Shown piece by piece: positions 33,977-46,264 of a DNA stretch of 64,000 nt. Under the pieces are notes generated by a model. That model saw nothing but the letters and a program-made list of their open reading frames with translations. It did not search any database and was not told the DNA's origin. The number at the start of each line of letters is the position of its first letter. Position 1 is the first letter of the stretch. The DNA is taken from positions 312,544,513 to 312,608,512 of the forward strand of contig CM051459.1 in assembly GCA_028095005.1 (NCBI GenBank), read 5' to 3'. This DNA is from Rhynchospora pubera (taxonomy: Eukaryota; Streptophyta; Magnoliopsida; Poales; Cyperaceae). A program made the position numbers and the translations under genes.

Positions 33977-34211
33977 ACTGGTATCAGAGCGCGAGGTTCG
34001 TCGCCGCTAAGTCACTGTTGCGGAAACCCTAGCCGTCGAGTCACCGCCGTCAAACCCTAGCCGCTGCCGAGCCGCAGCCGTTGATCACCTCTGTTTCCGA
34101 CATCGATCGGATTGTTGCCGTCGAGTCGCGAGTGGTCGTTGCTCCGCCGTATTGAGGTGAGGTTCTCTTTGACCGGTGTATTGCATTTGGGATCTAGGGT
34201 TTGTGTCCAAA

Positions 34212-37200
34212 ATGGAAGAGAGTAATAGTGGTACCATGGTTAAACTTACATCTTCCAATTACTCCATTTGGAAGTCTCGTATGGAAAATTTGTTGTATTG
34301 CAAGGATGCATATGAACCCCTTTCGGGTACCAAACCCGCTACTACCACCGATGATGTTTGGAAAGTGTCTAATAGGAAGACAATAGCCATAATTAGACAA
34401 TGGGTTGATGATTCCGTCTATCACCATATCTTATCCGAAACCGATGCCAAGGTGTTGTGGGAAAAGCTTGAAAGCTTGTATGAGCGCAAGACCGCTCAAA
34501 ATAAGGCCTTCTATATTAGAAAGTTGGTAAACATGAAATACCAAGAAGGTTCCTCGGTGTCGGATCATTTGAGTCGGTTTCAAGATTGTGTGAACCGTTT
34601 ATCTACCATGAAAATGGCGTTGGATGAGGAGTTGCAAGCATTGATTTTGTTGAGTTTCTTACCCGATAGTTGGGAGACTTTAGTGGTGTCATTGAGTAAT
34701 TCGGCACCCGATGGTGTTGTGACCCTAGCCATGGTTAGAGATAGCATGCTCAATGAGGAGTTGAGGCGTAAGGATTTAGGGATCACTAGTGAGTCTTCGA
34801 CTCTTGTCACCGAAAATCGTGGAAGGAGTACTCAAAGGAATGCTCATGGTGATGATGATAGGGATAAGTCAAAGGGGAGGTCCAAGTCAAGAAAGGGGAT
34901 TACATGCTATTATTGCAAAAAGCCCGGCCACAAGAGAAGTGAATGCCGGAAGTTGAAAGCCAAGAATGATGGCTCCAAAAGAGATCAATCTAGGGAAAGA
35001 AGAGAAGATGATGAGAAAGAAAGTACCACCGCAATTGTTACAAATGATGAAGTATTTATAGCTTGTGATGAGGGTTTTGTGAACTTTACTAGTCAAGACT
35101 CCACTTGGGTGGTTGATTCCGCCGCCTCATTCCATTTCACATCTAGACGTGACTTGTTCACTTCCTACAAGGAAGGTGATTTTAGTGTTGTTAGAATGGG
35201 GAATGATGGAGTTTGCAAAATCTTTGGCATTGCAGATGTTTGTGTGGAGACTAGTTTAGGATGCAAACTTACTCTCAAGAATGTTCGGCATGTGCCGGAT
35301 ATAAGGCTTCATTTAATTTCGGTGGGTGCCCTTGATGATGAGGGGTATCAAAGTTGCTTCCTTGGTGGGAAGTGGAAGTTGTTGAAGGGTCATTTGGTTG
35401 TTGCTCGAGGAACCAAATCCGGTTCGCTCTATGTTACTCAAGTGAAGGTGTGTGGTGAGGTGAATGTCGCCGAGTGTAACTCAACCGATTTGTGGCATTT
35501 GAGGTTGGGTCACATGAGTGAGAAGGGCATTGAAATTCTTTCTAAAAGGAAGTATGTGCCTATTGATGGTACTTCACTTACCTCATGCACACATTGTTTA
35601 GCGGACAAACAACATCGTGTGGCCTTCAAGAGAAATCCAACAAGTAAGAGGCCGGGTGTGCTTGATTTAGTTCACACCGATCTTTGTTCTATGGGAGATA
35701 GAACTCTTGGCGGTTCTCTTTACTTCGTCACTTTTGTGGATGATCGTTCAAGAAAGTTGTTGGCATACTCTTTGAAAACGAAGGATCAAGTCTTAGAGGT
35801 GTTCAAGCAATGGGTTGTGGAGGTTGAAAGAGAGACTGGTCGAAAGTTGAAATGCATCCGATCGGATAATGGAGGAGAATACCGTTGTCCGTTTGAGTTG
35901 TTTTGCAAGACCAATGGTATTAAACTTGAGAAGACCGTGCCCAAAACTCCACAACAAAATGGTGTGGCCGAGCGAATGAATCGCATCATTTGTGAGAGAA
36001 TTCGTTGCATGCTCTCTCATTCCAAGCTTTCCAAAGGTTTTTGGGGTGAAGCTTTGAACACCGCGGTTCATTTGATTAACCGTTCTCCTTCGCATGCATT
36101 GGATGGTGACATACCCGAGAGGGTTTGGAAAGGTAAAGATATTTCTTATGACCATCTAAGAGTGTTTGGTTGTAGAGCTTTTGTGCATATACCCAAGGAT
36201 GAAAGGTCAAAGCTTGATAGCAAGACTAAGGAGTGTGTTTTTTTGGGGTATGGAAATGGTGAGTTTGGATATAGGTTGTGGGATTCGATTGAAAAAAAGT
36301 TAGTGAAAAGTCGAGATGTGATATTCTTTGAACAAGAAACCATTGAAAATTTGAGCAACCTCGACAAGACTAAAATCGCTTCAAGTAGCCATGTTGACCT
36401 AACTCATATTTCAAGAAACAACCTAAGAACCGAAACCAATCACCAAAATTCTAGCCAATCAATCGAAACCAATGTCCCACAAAATGAAGAGAATGATTCT
36501 CAAACCGAAACATCTTCAAGTGATAGCTCTCAAGTGCAAGAACTAAGGAGGTCAAGTCGAGAAAGACGGGCTAATACAAGGTACTCTTCTAATGAGTTTG
36601 TATTACTTGTAGATGGTGGTGAGCCCGAATGTTATGAAGAAGCCATGTTGTCGGAGCACAAAAATAAGTGGTTGGAAGCCATGCAAGATGAGATGAAATC
36701 ATTGCATGAGAACAACACTTTTGAATTGGTAAAGTTGCCAAAAGGCAAGAAGGTGCTCAAGAACAAATGGGTGTATCGTGTGAAATCCGAGGGTCAAAAG
36801 GCAAAGCCAAGATATAAAGCTCGGCTAGTTGTGAAAGGATTTGACCAAAATAAGGAAATTGATTTTGAAGAAATCTTTTCGCCGGTGGTCAAGATGTCCT
36901 CATTTCGAGTTGTGCTCGGTTTGGCCGCTAGTTTGAATTTGGAGATTGAGCAACTAGATGTCAAAACCGCATTCCTCCATGGCGATTTGGAGGAGGAGCT
37001 CTACATGAAACAACCGGAAGGGTTTGTTACAAAAGGGCAAGAGCACTTGGTTTGCAAATTGAGGAGGAGCATCTATGGCTTGAAACAAGCACCTCGGAAT
37101 TGGTATAAAAGGTTTGAATCTTTTATGTGTGACAACAACTTTGAGAGAACCATCTCGGATAATTGTGTTTTTGTGAAGAAATTTTCTAATGGTGATTTCA

Positions 37201-38190
37201 TCATTATCTTGCTCTATGTTGACGACATGTTGGTCGTTGGAAGGGATCTAGAAAAGATCAAAAAGTTGAAAGAGAGTCTTGGAAAAGAATTTTCCATGAA
37301 AGGCTTAGGTGCGGCAAAGCAAATTCTTGGCATGAAAATCACTAGAGATCGTGGAGCACACAAGCTTTGGTTGTCACAAGAGAAGTACATTGAGAAGGTA
37401 CTTGAAAGATTCAACATGAGCAAGTGTAAACCGATTTCCTCTCCTCTTGCTAACCATTTTAGGTTGTCACGTAATGGTTGTCCTAAAAGTGGCAAGGAGA
37501 AGGAGGAGATGAAGGATGTACCATATGCATCGGTTGTTGGCTCTTTGATGTATGCTATGTTGTGCTCAAGACCGGATATTGCTCAAGCGGTTGGTGTGGT
37601 AAGTCGTTTTCTTTCTAACCCCGGAAAAGAGCATTGGAATGCCGTCAAGTGGATACTTCGGTATTTGAGGGGTACAACCAACCGTTGTCTTTTTTTTTTG
37701 TGGCAAGAACCCAACTTTAGTGGCATATACGGATGCCGATTGGGCCGGTGACATAGACTCGAGGAAGTCTACATCCGGTTATTTGGTGTGTTTTGGAAAT
37801 GGAGCCGTGTCTTGGCAATCTAAGTTGCAAAAATGCATTGCACTTTCTACTACCGAAGCCGAGTACATAGCCATTACGGAGGCATGCAAGGAGCTAATTT
37901 GGTTGAAGAAGTTCTTTCATGAGTTGGGCGTTCAGCAAGAGAGGTATGTGTTGTTTTGTGATAGCCAAAGTGCAATTCATTTGAGCACGAATCCGACATT
38001 TCACTCTAAGTCCAAGCATATAGATTTGATGTATCATTGGATTCGCGATGTGCTTGAGAAGAAGAAATTGGTGTTGGAGAAAATCCACACTAGTGAGAAT
38101 GGGTCGGATATGTTGACGAAGCCGGTACCGTCTTTGAAACTTGAAACTTGTTGTGAAAAGGCGGGTTTGATAGAAGGATGCGCTCCATGA
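34212..38190 (+). pseudogene. Copia gag-pol polyprotein with one frameshift
   Basis: Start ATG at 34212 (MEESNSGTMVKLTSSNYSIW). Order with approximate residues: gag core (1-200), CCHC knuckle CYYCKKPGHKRSEC (about 233), protease WVVDSAASFHFT (about 300; DSA or DTA is normal in Tnt1-like elements), integrase HHCC (HLRLGHMSEKG...CTHCLADKQH), catalytic LVHTDLC, IRSDNGGEY and PQQNGVAERMN, RT AFLHGDLEEELYMKQPEGF and LLYVDDMLVVG (about 1003), RNase H AYTDADWAGD, STTEAEYIA and CDSQSAIHLS. The frame breaks at T10 (37690-37699), just before RNase H, and resumes one frame over to the stop at 38190. All catalytic residues are present. The T-run length could be a sequencing or assembly error. Confidence 0.93.
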
Positions 38191-38206
38191 GTCGGGAGGA
38201 GGAGTT

Positions 38207-38492
38207 TGTTGGGTCCCTTCTCATTTAGCCCATTTAGCTTTCCTTTATGTCATTTGTGTAATAATAATACTGTATAGGGTTGGTTTGTAAATTGTTAACA
38301 TTTGCCTAATAAAAGGGAAAATGAAAATCGGGGCTGTATGCACCTCACCAAAAATAACTCTCATTTTTCTTTCTCTGTGTCCCGTGCGGAGTCCCTGGGT
38401 GCGAAACTCAAAAACCCAAATCTCCATCTACTCCCTCTCTCTTTGCTCTCTGTACCGATCGGTACCGCTCTCTCTCCTCTCTAATCTCAACA
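38207..38492 (+). repeat. 3' LTR of the nearly intact Copia
   Basis: 286 bp; differs from the 5' LTR at about eight positions, mostly transitions (for example TTTATAGAG/TGTATAGGG, CCCCACC/CCTCACC). Followed by TATTA. Confidence 0.95.
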
Positions 38493-38497
38493 TATTA

Positions 38498-39369
38498 TTC
38501 CAAAAACCTCTCTAGTTTCTGAAATTTATTATTCTTCAGCAATTGTTGTAGTTCAACTGTGTTTATGTTTTGTAGGCCAAAATACAAGAGTTAGCTACCC
38601 CCGTTCTCTGACTATTCATTTTCGAGAACAGACTCAAAAGGTTGATATCCTTCTTTATTTTTTTAATCTATTTATATTTTTGTTTCTTTATTCGTTCTGG
38701 CCCTGCACATGTGTTATAAGAAGCACTTACAACGTGCATTTATTGCTGGTTCAAACAAAACCTCATGTTGTTTTCAGTTTAATACTGATTTGTGTTGTTT
38801 CAGCAGCCGAATCACATAGATTATTGTTAATTTAACATTAGGTAAAAAAAAGGCAATGGTTGCTTTATGAACTTATGGTACCCGTCAAAAAGGCAATGGT
38901 TGGATATAAAGTTTTTATTCATTCTGTTGCAAATTGAACTTTTGAGTTTAATTAATTTACATGATGAATCACTTTGGAGTGATACAGTAATCAGTCACAA
39001 ATTGAGTACCAAATCAGATTTTACCTAGCCGAATAATGCTTTACAAAATCGTGAAGCAGTATTCAATTAATAACAGTTATCATCATTAGGATTTGTTTTG
39101 GATTTGTTTTTGCTTTACATCCGTATAGCACCGAGGATTTGTTTTCAATAAGATCTGTACTGGATCTCATGTAATATTAATTTGTTGAGCAACAAAGCAG
39201 ACATTGTCGTCCAAAGGAAGGAAAAAAATAATTGAACTATGCGGGTGGTCCATTTCTCATATCGCACGATCGTAACCCTCTGATTCTCCCGGGGTTAAAT
39301 CTTTGATATTCTGATATACTGTATTCAGTGTCATTCTGTCAATAAGACATCAGCTTATGTATTACCCTA
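38498..39369 (+). other. Possible exon and intron-like DNA
   Basis: 38576-38640, between TTTTGTAG and GGTTGATAT, has exon-like borders and one open reading (NTRVSYPRSLTIHFREQTQK), but I do not recognise it. It may continue the gene-fragment run interrupted by the Copia element. The rest is T-rich without signals. Confidence 0.25.
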
Positions 39370-39830
39370 CTCAGGAAGAGTTACTGAGAAGGGACCTGCT
39401 TTCTCTGCAACCTTGTTGTGTACTGTGCAACATGAGCCTCCTCGAAGATGGTTTCCATCTCTTCTTCTCCTGCATCTTCTCACAGTCAGTCTGGCACACA
39501 GGTTGAGAGCTGCACTCAGTTTGCCTCCTCTAATCGAGTCTTACTCGCTCCGAGAGGCTTTCTCTTTGACCTTGCAACAAGGGGGCACTGACGAAGCTTT
39601 CCAGGCGCATCTTTCAACTTTTTTCTGGGCTATCTGGACTGAAAGGAACGGCAGAATTTTCAGAGGGAACAGTAGAGATGTGGATTTGGTGTGTACTTGG
39701 ATTCTTAGTGAGGCTAGACTCTATCTTCAATGCTGCTAGCAGCGCAGTTTTTTTTTTTTTTTTTTTAATTTTTCCTTTTTTTGGTTTTTGTTCCCTTTGA
39801 CAGCCCCTGTCAAAGTTTCAAAAAAAAAAT
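39370..39830 (+). mobile_element. LINE 3'-end fragment (zinc-finger region and tail)
   Basis: Broken reading LLRRDLLSLQPCCVLCNM, then HLFFSCIFSQSVW, is the CCHC-like C-terminal region of plant LINE ORF2. Next comes FWAIWTERNGRIFRGNSRD, typical of the ORF2 end. A T-rich 3' UTR with TTGACAGCCCCTGTCAAAG and an A10 tail near 39820 closes it. The TTGACAG..CTGTCAA palindrome before the tail recurs in the LINE stub at 49342-49494. It is 5'-truncated with stops; no target duplication was resolved. Confidence 0.75.
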
Positions 39831-39839
39831 ACTTGGAAC

Positions 39840-41467
39840 TATTGTAGAATAGACTCACTATCCTTTACAAATCGATCCGGTCCATGACCTGACCTCATCT
39901 AATCTGGTCCGCCAGAACACATCCTAAAGCTTTATGGCTGCACGATTGTGTCGCATCATAACTCAGCTCATTGTTTGTTGATTTTAAAAAAGACAAATTC
40001 GGACTAGACTATGAGTTTTGTTTTATTTGATGTACAAATAATTTAAAACTCTTTTGAGGTGGTTTTGGCATGATCAAGTGTTTGAGAAATATATAATTAG
40101 ATGCAATATAAGTTTAATTGACTCGAAAATTAAGTTTGAAGTATGTATTGAAGTTTTTTGACTTTTTGATAGATCAGGTCGACTTCATTATTCATATATA
40201 TGATAAATTTGAGTTAATCTCACATAAACCTTTACGAATGTAAGCTCGTAAAACTCAATTTTAATCCTCGAGTCCCCAACTCAAATAGTTAATTGACAAC
40301 AAAATAAGCAGTAAATATTCACATTCCATTCTTTTCGGGCCCCGTACTTTTGTGGGGTGTCTCAAAGTTTAAAATAATTATTTTGAATAAACATAATCGA
40401 AACTATCAAATCAAATGCAGTGGACTTTTAATACTAGAAAATTTTTAATTCTTAACAAATGATTCGAACATTCCGCAAGTAATTTCGTAGAATATAAATT
40501 TTAACAAAAAATTTAATAAAACCCACTTTGCAAAAAGAAAAAAAAATAATATGTGCAGTGCAATCCAGCCCAGAATTACCCATATATGATTATATCAGTT
40601 TAGTGGCCCCAGAATAATTTCACTTCTTACTTTTCAAGACGTCAATGTCACATTGTCACTCGATGACACCCAGTCACCCACAATGAATTTGGCATCTAGT
40701 AAATTAAAATTAAATTGGTCCAGGCAATTTTGGCGCTGGTATTTTACAGGATTTTGTAATGTCCAGCTGGAATGGTACTTTGACAGTTTGACCTGTTGGC
40801 ACCACGTGGACTTCTTCTATTGGTCAGCTGCGATCGTCACTAGAAATCACAGACATCTTTTTTGTTAATGCATAGGTGACAGGCAGTGATACACGAACGA
40901 TAAAGAAAGATAATAGAAAAGTACGAAAAATGAGATTTTTGGCTGAGAAATCACACAGATTCTCAGATTTTTTTAATAAAGTTTTAATTCTCAAAATTCA
41001 CTAAACTTCCATAAACCATAAAGGCCGTCTTAAATAGCTAATATAGAAACTCTAGAAAGAGAAAATATATAAAATTTTTAAAATAATGCTAAAACTGCTA
41101 AAAATAGTAAAGAAATGCCTAAAAGTCCATGAAAGAAGGCTCAGATCGTGAATCGGAGCTGACGATTTGGCTAAAAATTTGAGTCACGGATCTCCTGTCA
41201 AAATTTCAGCCCGATCCGACGGTCGGATTAAAAGTTACACCTATTTTATTGAAGTGTGCGCATAACCTTATTGCATCAGGCAGACAACAACTTATCTGCT
41301 GATCTCATGAGAGATATAATAGGCGATCTTTTTTTCTATTTTAAAGAAATAAAAAACACGAAAATTGACTTTGAGGAGTGAAATTCACAAAAGTAAAAAA
41401 TTTGAAGTTAAGGAAAAGTGCTCAAACATGTAATTTTGAGTTCTGTTCTCAATTCAAGTGTTTCCTA
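39840..41467. other. AT-rich intergenic DNA
   Basis: No ORF, splice pattern or repeat that I can name. 41130-41280 (GGCTCAGATCGTGAATCGGA ... GATCCGACGGTCGGATTAAA) looks like common plant repeat sequence but could not be delimited. Confidence 0.4.
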
Positions 41468-41663
41468 GGTTCTGTTTGGATGGCTTCTTTCCGGAATAAG
41501 GAATAACTATTTTTTACCAATAAATTTATTTCTAACCATCCAAACTCTTCACAAAAGTTACACACTTCCCAATAAATTTACCCCTTCCCAATAAATTTCT
41601 TTCCTTCTTCCTTCTTCCTTCTTCCTTCTTCCTATCTTATTCTCAACGCATCCAAACGGAGCC
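41468..41663. mobile_element. Tourist-like MITE, copy 5
   Basis: 196 bp with ends GGTTCTGTTTGGAT and ATCCAAACGGAGCC, flanked by CTA (41465-41467 and 41664-41666). Near-identical to copy 2 (7540-7728). It differs by an expanded CTTCCTT run and loss of one GGAATAA unit. Confidence 0.85.
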
Positions 41664-41970
41664 CTATTTATCTTTTTAAGTTTTGTCTGTCAATGCAATC
41701 CAACCAACCGGCGCAGATAGAAACTCCCTTTATTACAATATATATATTTTTTCCCAATGAAAATTCAAAATATTAAAATAATTACAGAAGCCATTGGGGG
41801 CTCTGGAATTCACGAAATGTAAAAAACATATTTGTGCCATTTGAAGTAAAATTACGGTTTGTATGATTTTATCTGATTCGAAATTATTAATTGTTATTAA
41901 GTCAAGTTTTCCTCTTTATGTACTTGGATTTTGGAACCGCCTATGTTTGAAAAGATTAGGACGGATTTAC

Positions 41971-42002
41971 TTATTTTATTTATTTATTTATTTATTTATT
42001 GA
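41971..42002. repeat. (TTTA)n microsatellite
   Basis: About eight tandem TTTA units. Confidence 0.9.
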
Positions 42003-42889
42003 AATTAGATAGTACGGGTTGATAAGGTGATGGTTCAAATATTGTCAAAATAAAATTACTAAATAAGGGACTTATGCCCGAGTTCACAATGGGAAAAAAA
42101 ATTAAAATTCTTAACCTAATCTCTATCTCTATCTCTACTATATTAAAAGCACCAATTCAAAGGTGTAAACTTTCAAATCAAGGGTGTATCCAACTTTTTA
42201 ATTTATTATTTGAACCATTGATAGTTTAATATGTGGACCAGATGTCTCCAAACAAAGAGTTAAATTGTCTGTTCACCTTTCGTTTGCAGATGGAACTCGC
42301 ACTGGTCGTTTTTGCTATGTACGCCAGTTCGATTCTCCTCTATCCATTTTATAAGTTCTGTAAATATAAATTATTTTTATTTTCGGCCCTTTCTTTTTCT
42401 ACTGATGGAACCCCTTGGCCCTTTACTGTTTCTCCTCCCACTTCATTTCCATCGTCAGATCCTGATCTAACCCCACCTCAAAAACCTAATGGCACAAAGA
42501 GAGTAAAAGAGGGCCACCCAGAGGTCGGATCCGATTGGATCGACGGCGACGCGTGTGAGGAGGTCACCCAGAATATCTCTCTTCGGAAAGTGGGACCTAC
42601 CAGTTCACCCAGAAGAAGGTTGTGCCTAGATAATTCATCTGTTCTATCGGTCCATTAGATCCAATTGGATGCCACGTGGATTGGTCATGGCGGTACAGGG
42701 TGTGCAAAGGAGAGCCGTCGGATGAAGAAGCGTGATGACCTCCCTTGCATCTGATGATGGGTCAACAATTTTTATCATGCATCGTTTCAATTAAATGTTG
42801 CAATTAAAAAGTTTTTCCCGCGTCCGAAACCTACAAGGCCACAACCTCTCGCTCAGAAAAATTTTTCGCTTCCAGATTTAAAATGAGTA

Positions 42890-44221
42890 TATAACCCAAA
42901 CAGATGAGGTGAATGAGAAGGCGTGACTATCATTGAGGATTCCCTCTTTCTATCCCTTATTTCTCTATCGACAAATGGTGGTTTTCTGATTTTTGCCCAC
43001 AAGTTGCTCCTTGTTCAAAAACGAGTATAAATTTCCACAAAATCTGTGTAAGCTTTTTTTTCACATTCTTTTTTTTTTTGGCATATTCTTTGTCGGATTC
43101 AATTACAGACAAGATAGAATGTAAGAGGCTTTAAAGGATAAGAGAGGGATAGAGAGAGAGTTGATGTGCAAGATAGGACAAGGATCTTACTGTCCATTTT
43201 CCAATTTCTTGTTGATGGTCTGTAAGAAACAGTAAATGAAAATGTGTGATTAAAAGTTCAGTTCCTCTCTGTTGGGTTTAAAAGAGGAAAATAATTCAAG
43301 AAAACTTGTTGACAAAAATAAATAGTTTCATGAGTTCAACGATTTTGCAAACAAAATAAAAAAACTCAAAACTATGGTCTGGGAATTACCTCCTGGCTGG
43401 ACTCTATATTAATCTGTCAAATTTTGGTTGTTCTTCAATTTGTTTTAAATCTCCTTATTTTTCTTCAATGCCTAGATGATATGAAATAGTACTATAGGTA
43501 TTACATGTGTTTGTTTTCTTAAATAGAACTGGTTCCTGGAATCTGTATAGTTGTTTTTCTTCTTATTTGCTATTTGTTTGACTGCTGTTTGCAATTGTCG
43601 ATGAGCAATTTTGGAATTGTATGGCAATCATCACATCTACTTTCTCAGAGTTCTTCCTGTTGTTTATTCTATTTCATTTCCTTCTTCCTTTCGAGTTTTT
43701 TGGAAATTTTCAGAAATGATATTCAATGCAGAAATTCATGTACGATAAAAACATCTTATTGGTTATGCAAATATTTTTATGGAATAGATAATAAGTTTGT
43801 TATTTTACTATTGTTGTGCATAATACAGTTTGGAAAGCGAGAAAAGAGCAGAAGTCGAAAGAGTTCTACCCAGTTAATCACATCAACTAGACTTGTGCTT
43901 GGTAATTACGTATTCCAGTAATTTCATAATTGCTTTCCATTTTATGCTGTAATGTATGAAATTTGGCAGCAGGTCTGTCTCTCTAATTGTATATTCGTGG
44001 TTGTGATTTTCATCATTTCCCTCAATAATTTTTCACCACAGAAACCATGTTTTTAGGACCATGGACTCCACGATGAAAATTTAATTTGGGATAGGCTTAA
44101 TTGGAAGGGTTCTAAACCTGGCTACAGATCCTTACAATCAAGTGGTGTATCTATGGTTTATGTGCTTAATTCTTTCTCCTTTTATTTTCAGATCAATTAG
44201 GAGGATTAGAGGAGAACAATA
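42890..44221 (+). other. Putative promoter, leader and leader intron of the VAMP727-like relic
   Basis: A TATA-like GAGTATATAACCC (about 42885-42898) is followed by a CT-rich leader (TTCCCTCTTTCTATCCC) and long T-rich DNA. This ends in TTTTATTTTCAG at about 44181-44192, 30 bases before the lost start codon. The layout fits a 5'-UTR intron, common in R-SNARE genes. It is inferred from composition only. Confidence 0.35.
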
Positions 44222-44991
44222 ACGAATAAGCAACCTCTTATATATAGCTTTGTCGCCAAGGGGACGGTGGTGTTAGCTGAACACACCTGGTTTTTTGGAA
44301 ATATCAAAACAATTGCGATTCAGTCTTTGGCCAAGTTGCCTCCAAGTAGCAACAAATTCACCTACTCATGTGATGGTCACACCTTCAATTTCCTTGTTGA
44401 GAAGGATTTCGGTATGCTATTTTTGTTCCTTATAATGTAAAACCAATACGGTACCAGTACTTTCATATGAAAAGAAGTTCATTTTGCATTTATATTTCTA
44501 ATGATATAGTGTTTCTCGCGGTGGCCGAGGAAGGATTGGGATGAAGTGCACCATTTGTGTTTCTAGAGAGAGTTAAGGAAGACTTTGTGCAACAGTATGG
44601 CTCAGATATAAATGACGAGGGGCGGGACTCACATCTTTTCAGTATCTCTTATAGACTTGATTGTGATTTTGGGTAGTATATGTGACTCAAAGCGTCCTTA
44701 ATTTTTTTTATATGAAACCAAATTAATAATCCATATCTGAAGAGAAAACTATAGGCTTATGAGTTATTTTAGAAAAAAAATAATGGTAATGATGTGAAAT
44801 GTTACCTCACAATGACTAGGCCACGACTAAAAGAGCATATGCAGTATTGCATAAACCACCCAGAGGAAATGGCCAAGCTGATAGATCTTATAAAGATGAA
44901 GGGTGTCATGATGGATAACATTGAAAAGATTCTAGATCGTGGTGAAAAGATTGAACTTATAGTTGACAAGACTGAAATCTTGCATTTTCAG
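44222..44991 (+). pseudogene. VAMP727-like R-SNARE pseudogene
   Basis: VAMP727 is a seed-plant vesicle R-SNARE with a longin domain and an acidic insert, acting in vacuolar traffic. Exon 1 (44222-44411) encodes QPLIYSFVAKGTVVLAEHT and FTYSCDGHTFNFLVEKDF, with ACG where the start ATG is expected. Exon 2 (44510 to about 44671) joins in phase: VFLAVAEEGLG, a TGA (44542-44544) where arginine is usual, then APFVFLERVKEDF and an acidic INDEGRDSHLF segment like the VAMP727 insert. Exon 3 (44820-44991) gives PRLKEHMQYCINHPEEMAKL and KGVMMDNIEKILDRGEKIEL, the SNARE core. No transmembrane exon was found. The splice sites look intact. Confidence 0.85.
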
Positions 44992-45299
44992 GTGCACATT
45001 AGTCACAGTTTCTGTTCAATTTTTTTTTGTCAATTTCAAGTACACGTAGAGATTAAATTTCGAGAAGAGCCTCTTTAAGAAATACTAAAGAACATGTCAT
45101 AATTCTGAGTCTGTTTTGTACCAATTTTAAGTGTGTTGTTTGAGCTATGTTATGACTTATGACTGACTTTTTCTCGAACGTATGCAATTAGGGACATGCA
45201 AGCTCCGACAAGCACGGATTCTCCCTTGGTTTTCTTGGTAATCACCTATTTCATATTTCATATTTCATATGTCATAAAAATGCAATTATTCCCTTCTCA

Positions 45300-45551
45300 G
45301 AGATCTTTAGTACCAGTTTTTAACTAAAAACCGATACTAAAAATGATAAATTTATTACCGGTTTTTAGTTAACTAAAAATCGGTACTAAAGATCTCTGCC
45401 TTTTTTGTTGCGATTTCCAGTGGATTTTTAACACCGGCTTTTTAGTACCGGTTTTTAATTATCTTTAGCACCCCCTATTATTAATGCTGCTTGATAACCG
45501 GAACTAAAAATCTATATATAACCTGTACTGATAATAAAAAATGGCGTAGTA
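45300..45551. mobile_element. TTAGTACCGG-type CACTA fragment, copy 1
   Basis: Alternating TTTAGTACC and GGTACTAAA words (a palindrome at 45302-45400) and a right edge TAGCACCCCCTATTATTAAT ... TGGCGTAGTA. It matches the end of the copy at 55425-55703. The terminal CACTA signature is mutated (GTAGTA). Left border unknown. Confidence 0.55.
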
Positions 45552-45937
45552 TCACAACTGTAAATATGAGGTCGGTCCAATTGGACAAATATACTTTTAT
45601 GTGAAATTTCTTATTGAGAAAAATTTTTTCTCATCTAATTATTTTTTTAAAACTAGACAATGTCTACTTTTATTGATTCTATTTGTTTAAACCGGTGAAT
45701 ACTAGCACCGTTGAAAATAGACAACATATCTATGTCAAATATGACTTTTTTTTTACATATTGCCTATTAAAGTCCGCCCACACATTGAATGGGCATTGCT
45801 GCTAGTCTATACATATATATTCATATGCAAGTCACTATTCATAAACACTGTGCATCAACAGCGTACATAGCTGACTGGTGGGGCCTGCTTGGTCGTTGCT
45901 ATTCAATTTCCCCGCAAGATTCCATCAAGGGGGTGGA

Positions 45938-46126
45938 TGGTTGAATACAATCATCCAGTGGACGTCTTTCGATTCGAGCCGTCCGATTTAATCTTAACGG
46001 TTAGATTTTTTCGGGCCTATCAATCTGCCTATTATGCACGAGACATCCATATCCATTGAGATTAAATCGGACAGTTGAGATCGAAAGCGTCCACTGAATG
46101 ACCATCCAGAGGATACAATTCCATCC
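45938..46126. repeat. Foldback repeat
   Basis: The left arm (GGATGGTTGAATACAATCAT, CCAGTGGACG, CCGTCCGATTTAATCT) pairs with the right arm (AGATTAAATCGGACAGTTGA, CGTCCACTGAATGA, GGATACAATTCCATCC). This is an inverted repeat of about 70 bp per arm with a short loop, probably a MITE. No duplication was resolved. Confidence 0.6.
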
Positions 46127-46264
46127 GTCAGGCCCGTTCGATTATTCGATACCGAGCAAACACCACATGGGAGCATGGGTCCCACGCTGCAGGGATGCGT
46201 ACGCTTTATTTGGATATGCTTGGTGTTTGTAAGGTGCTCAATTTTTTTTTTCCTTTTGGTGCAC

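Larger units (their letters stand above)
33691..38492 (+). mobile_element. Copia LTR retrotransposon, nearly intact
   Basis: Identical-length 286-bp LTRs (33691-33976, 38207-38492) begin TGTTGGGTCC and end TCTCAACA, with about eight differences by eye (roughly 97% identity). The target duplication is TATTA (33686-33690 and 38493-38497). The PBS is TGGTATCAGAGC at 33979-33990, complementary to initiator Met-tRNA, and a polypurine tract GGGAGGAGGAG lies just before the 3' LTR. The gag-pol ORF has all domains and one visible lesion, a frameshift in a T10 run. It is the youngest-looking complete element in the window. Confidence 0.95.

Noticed and set aside
35793..36155. 120-codon minus-strand ORF within the Copia element
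   Set aside because: It is the shadow of the integrase domain on the other strand.
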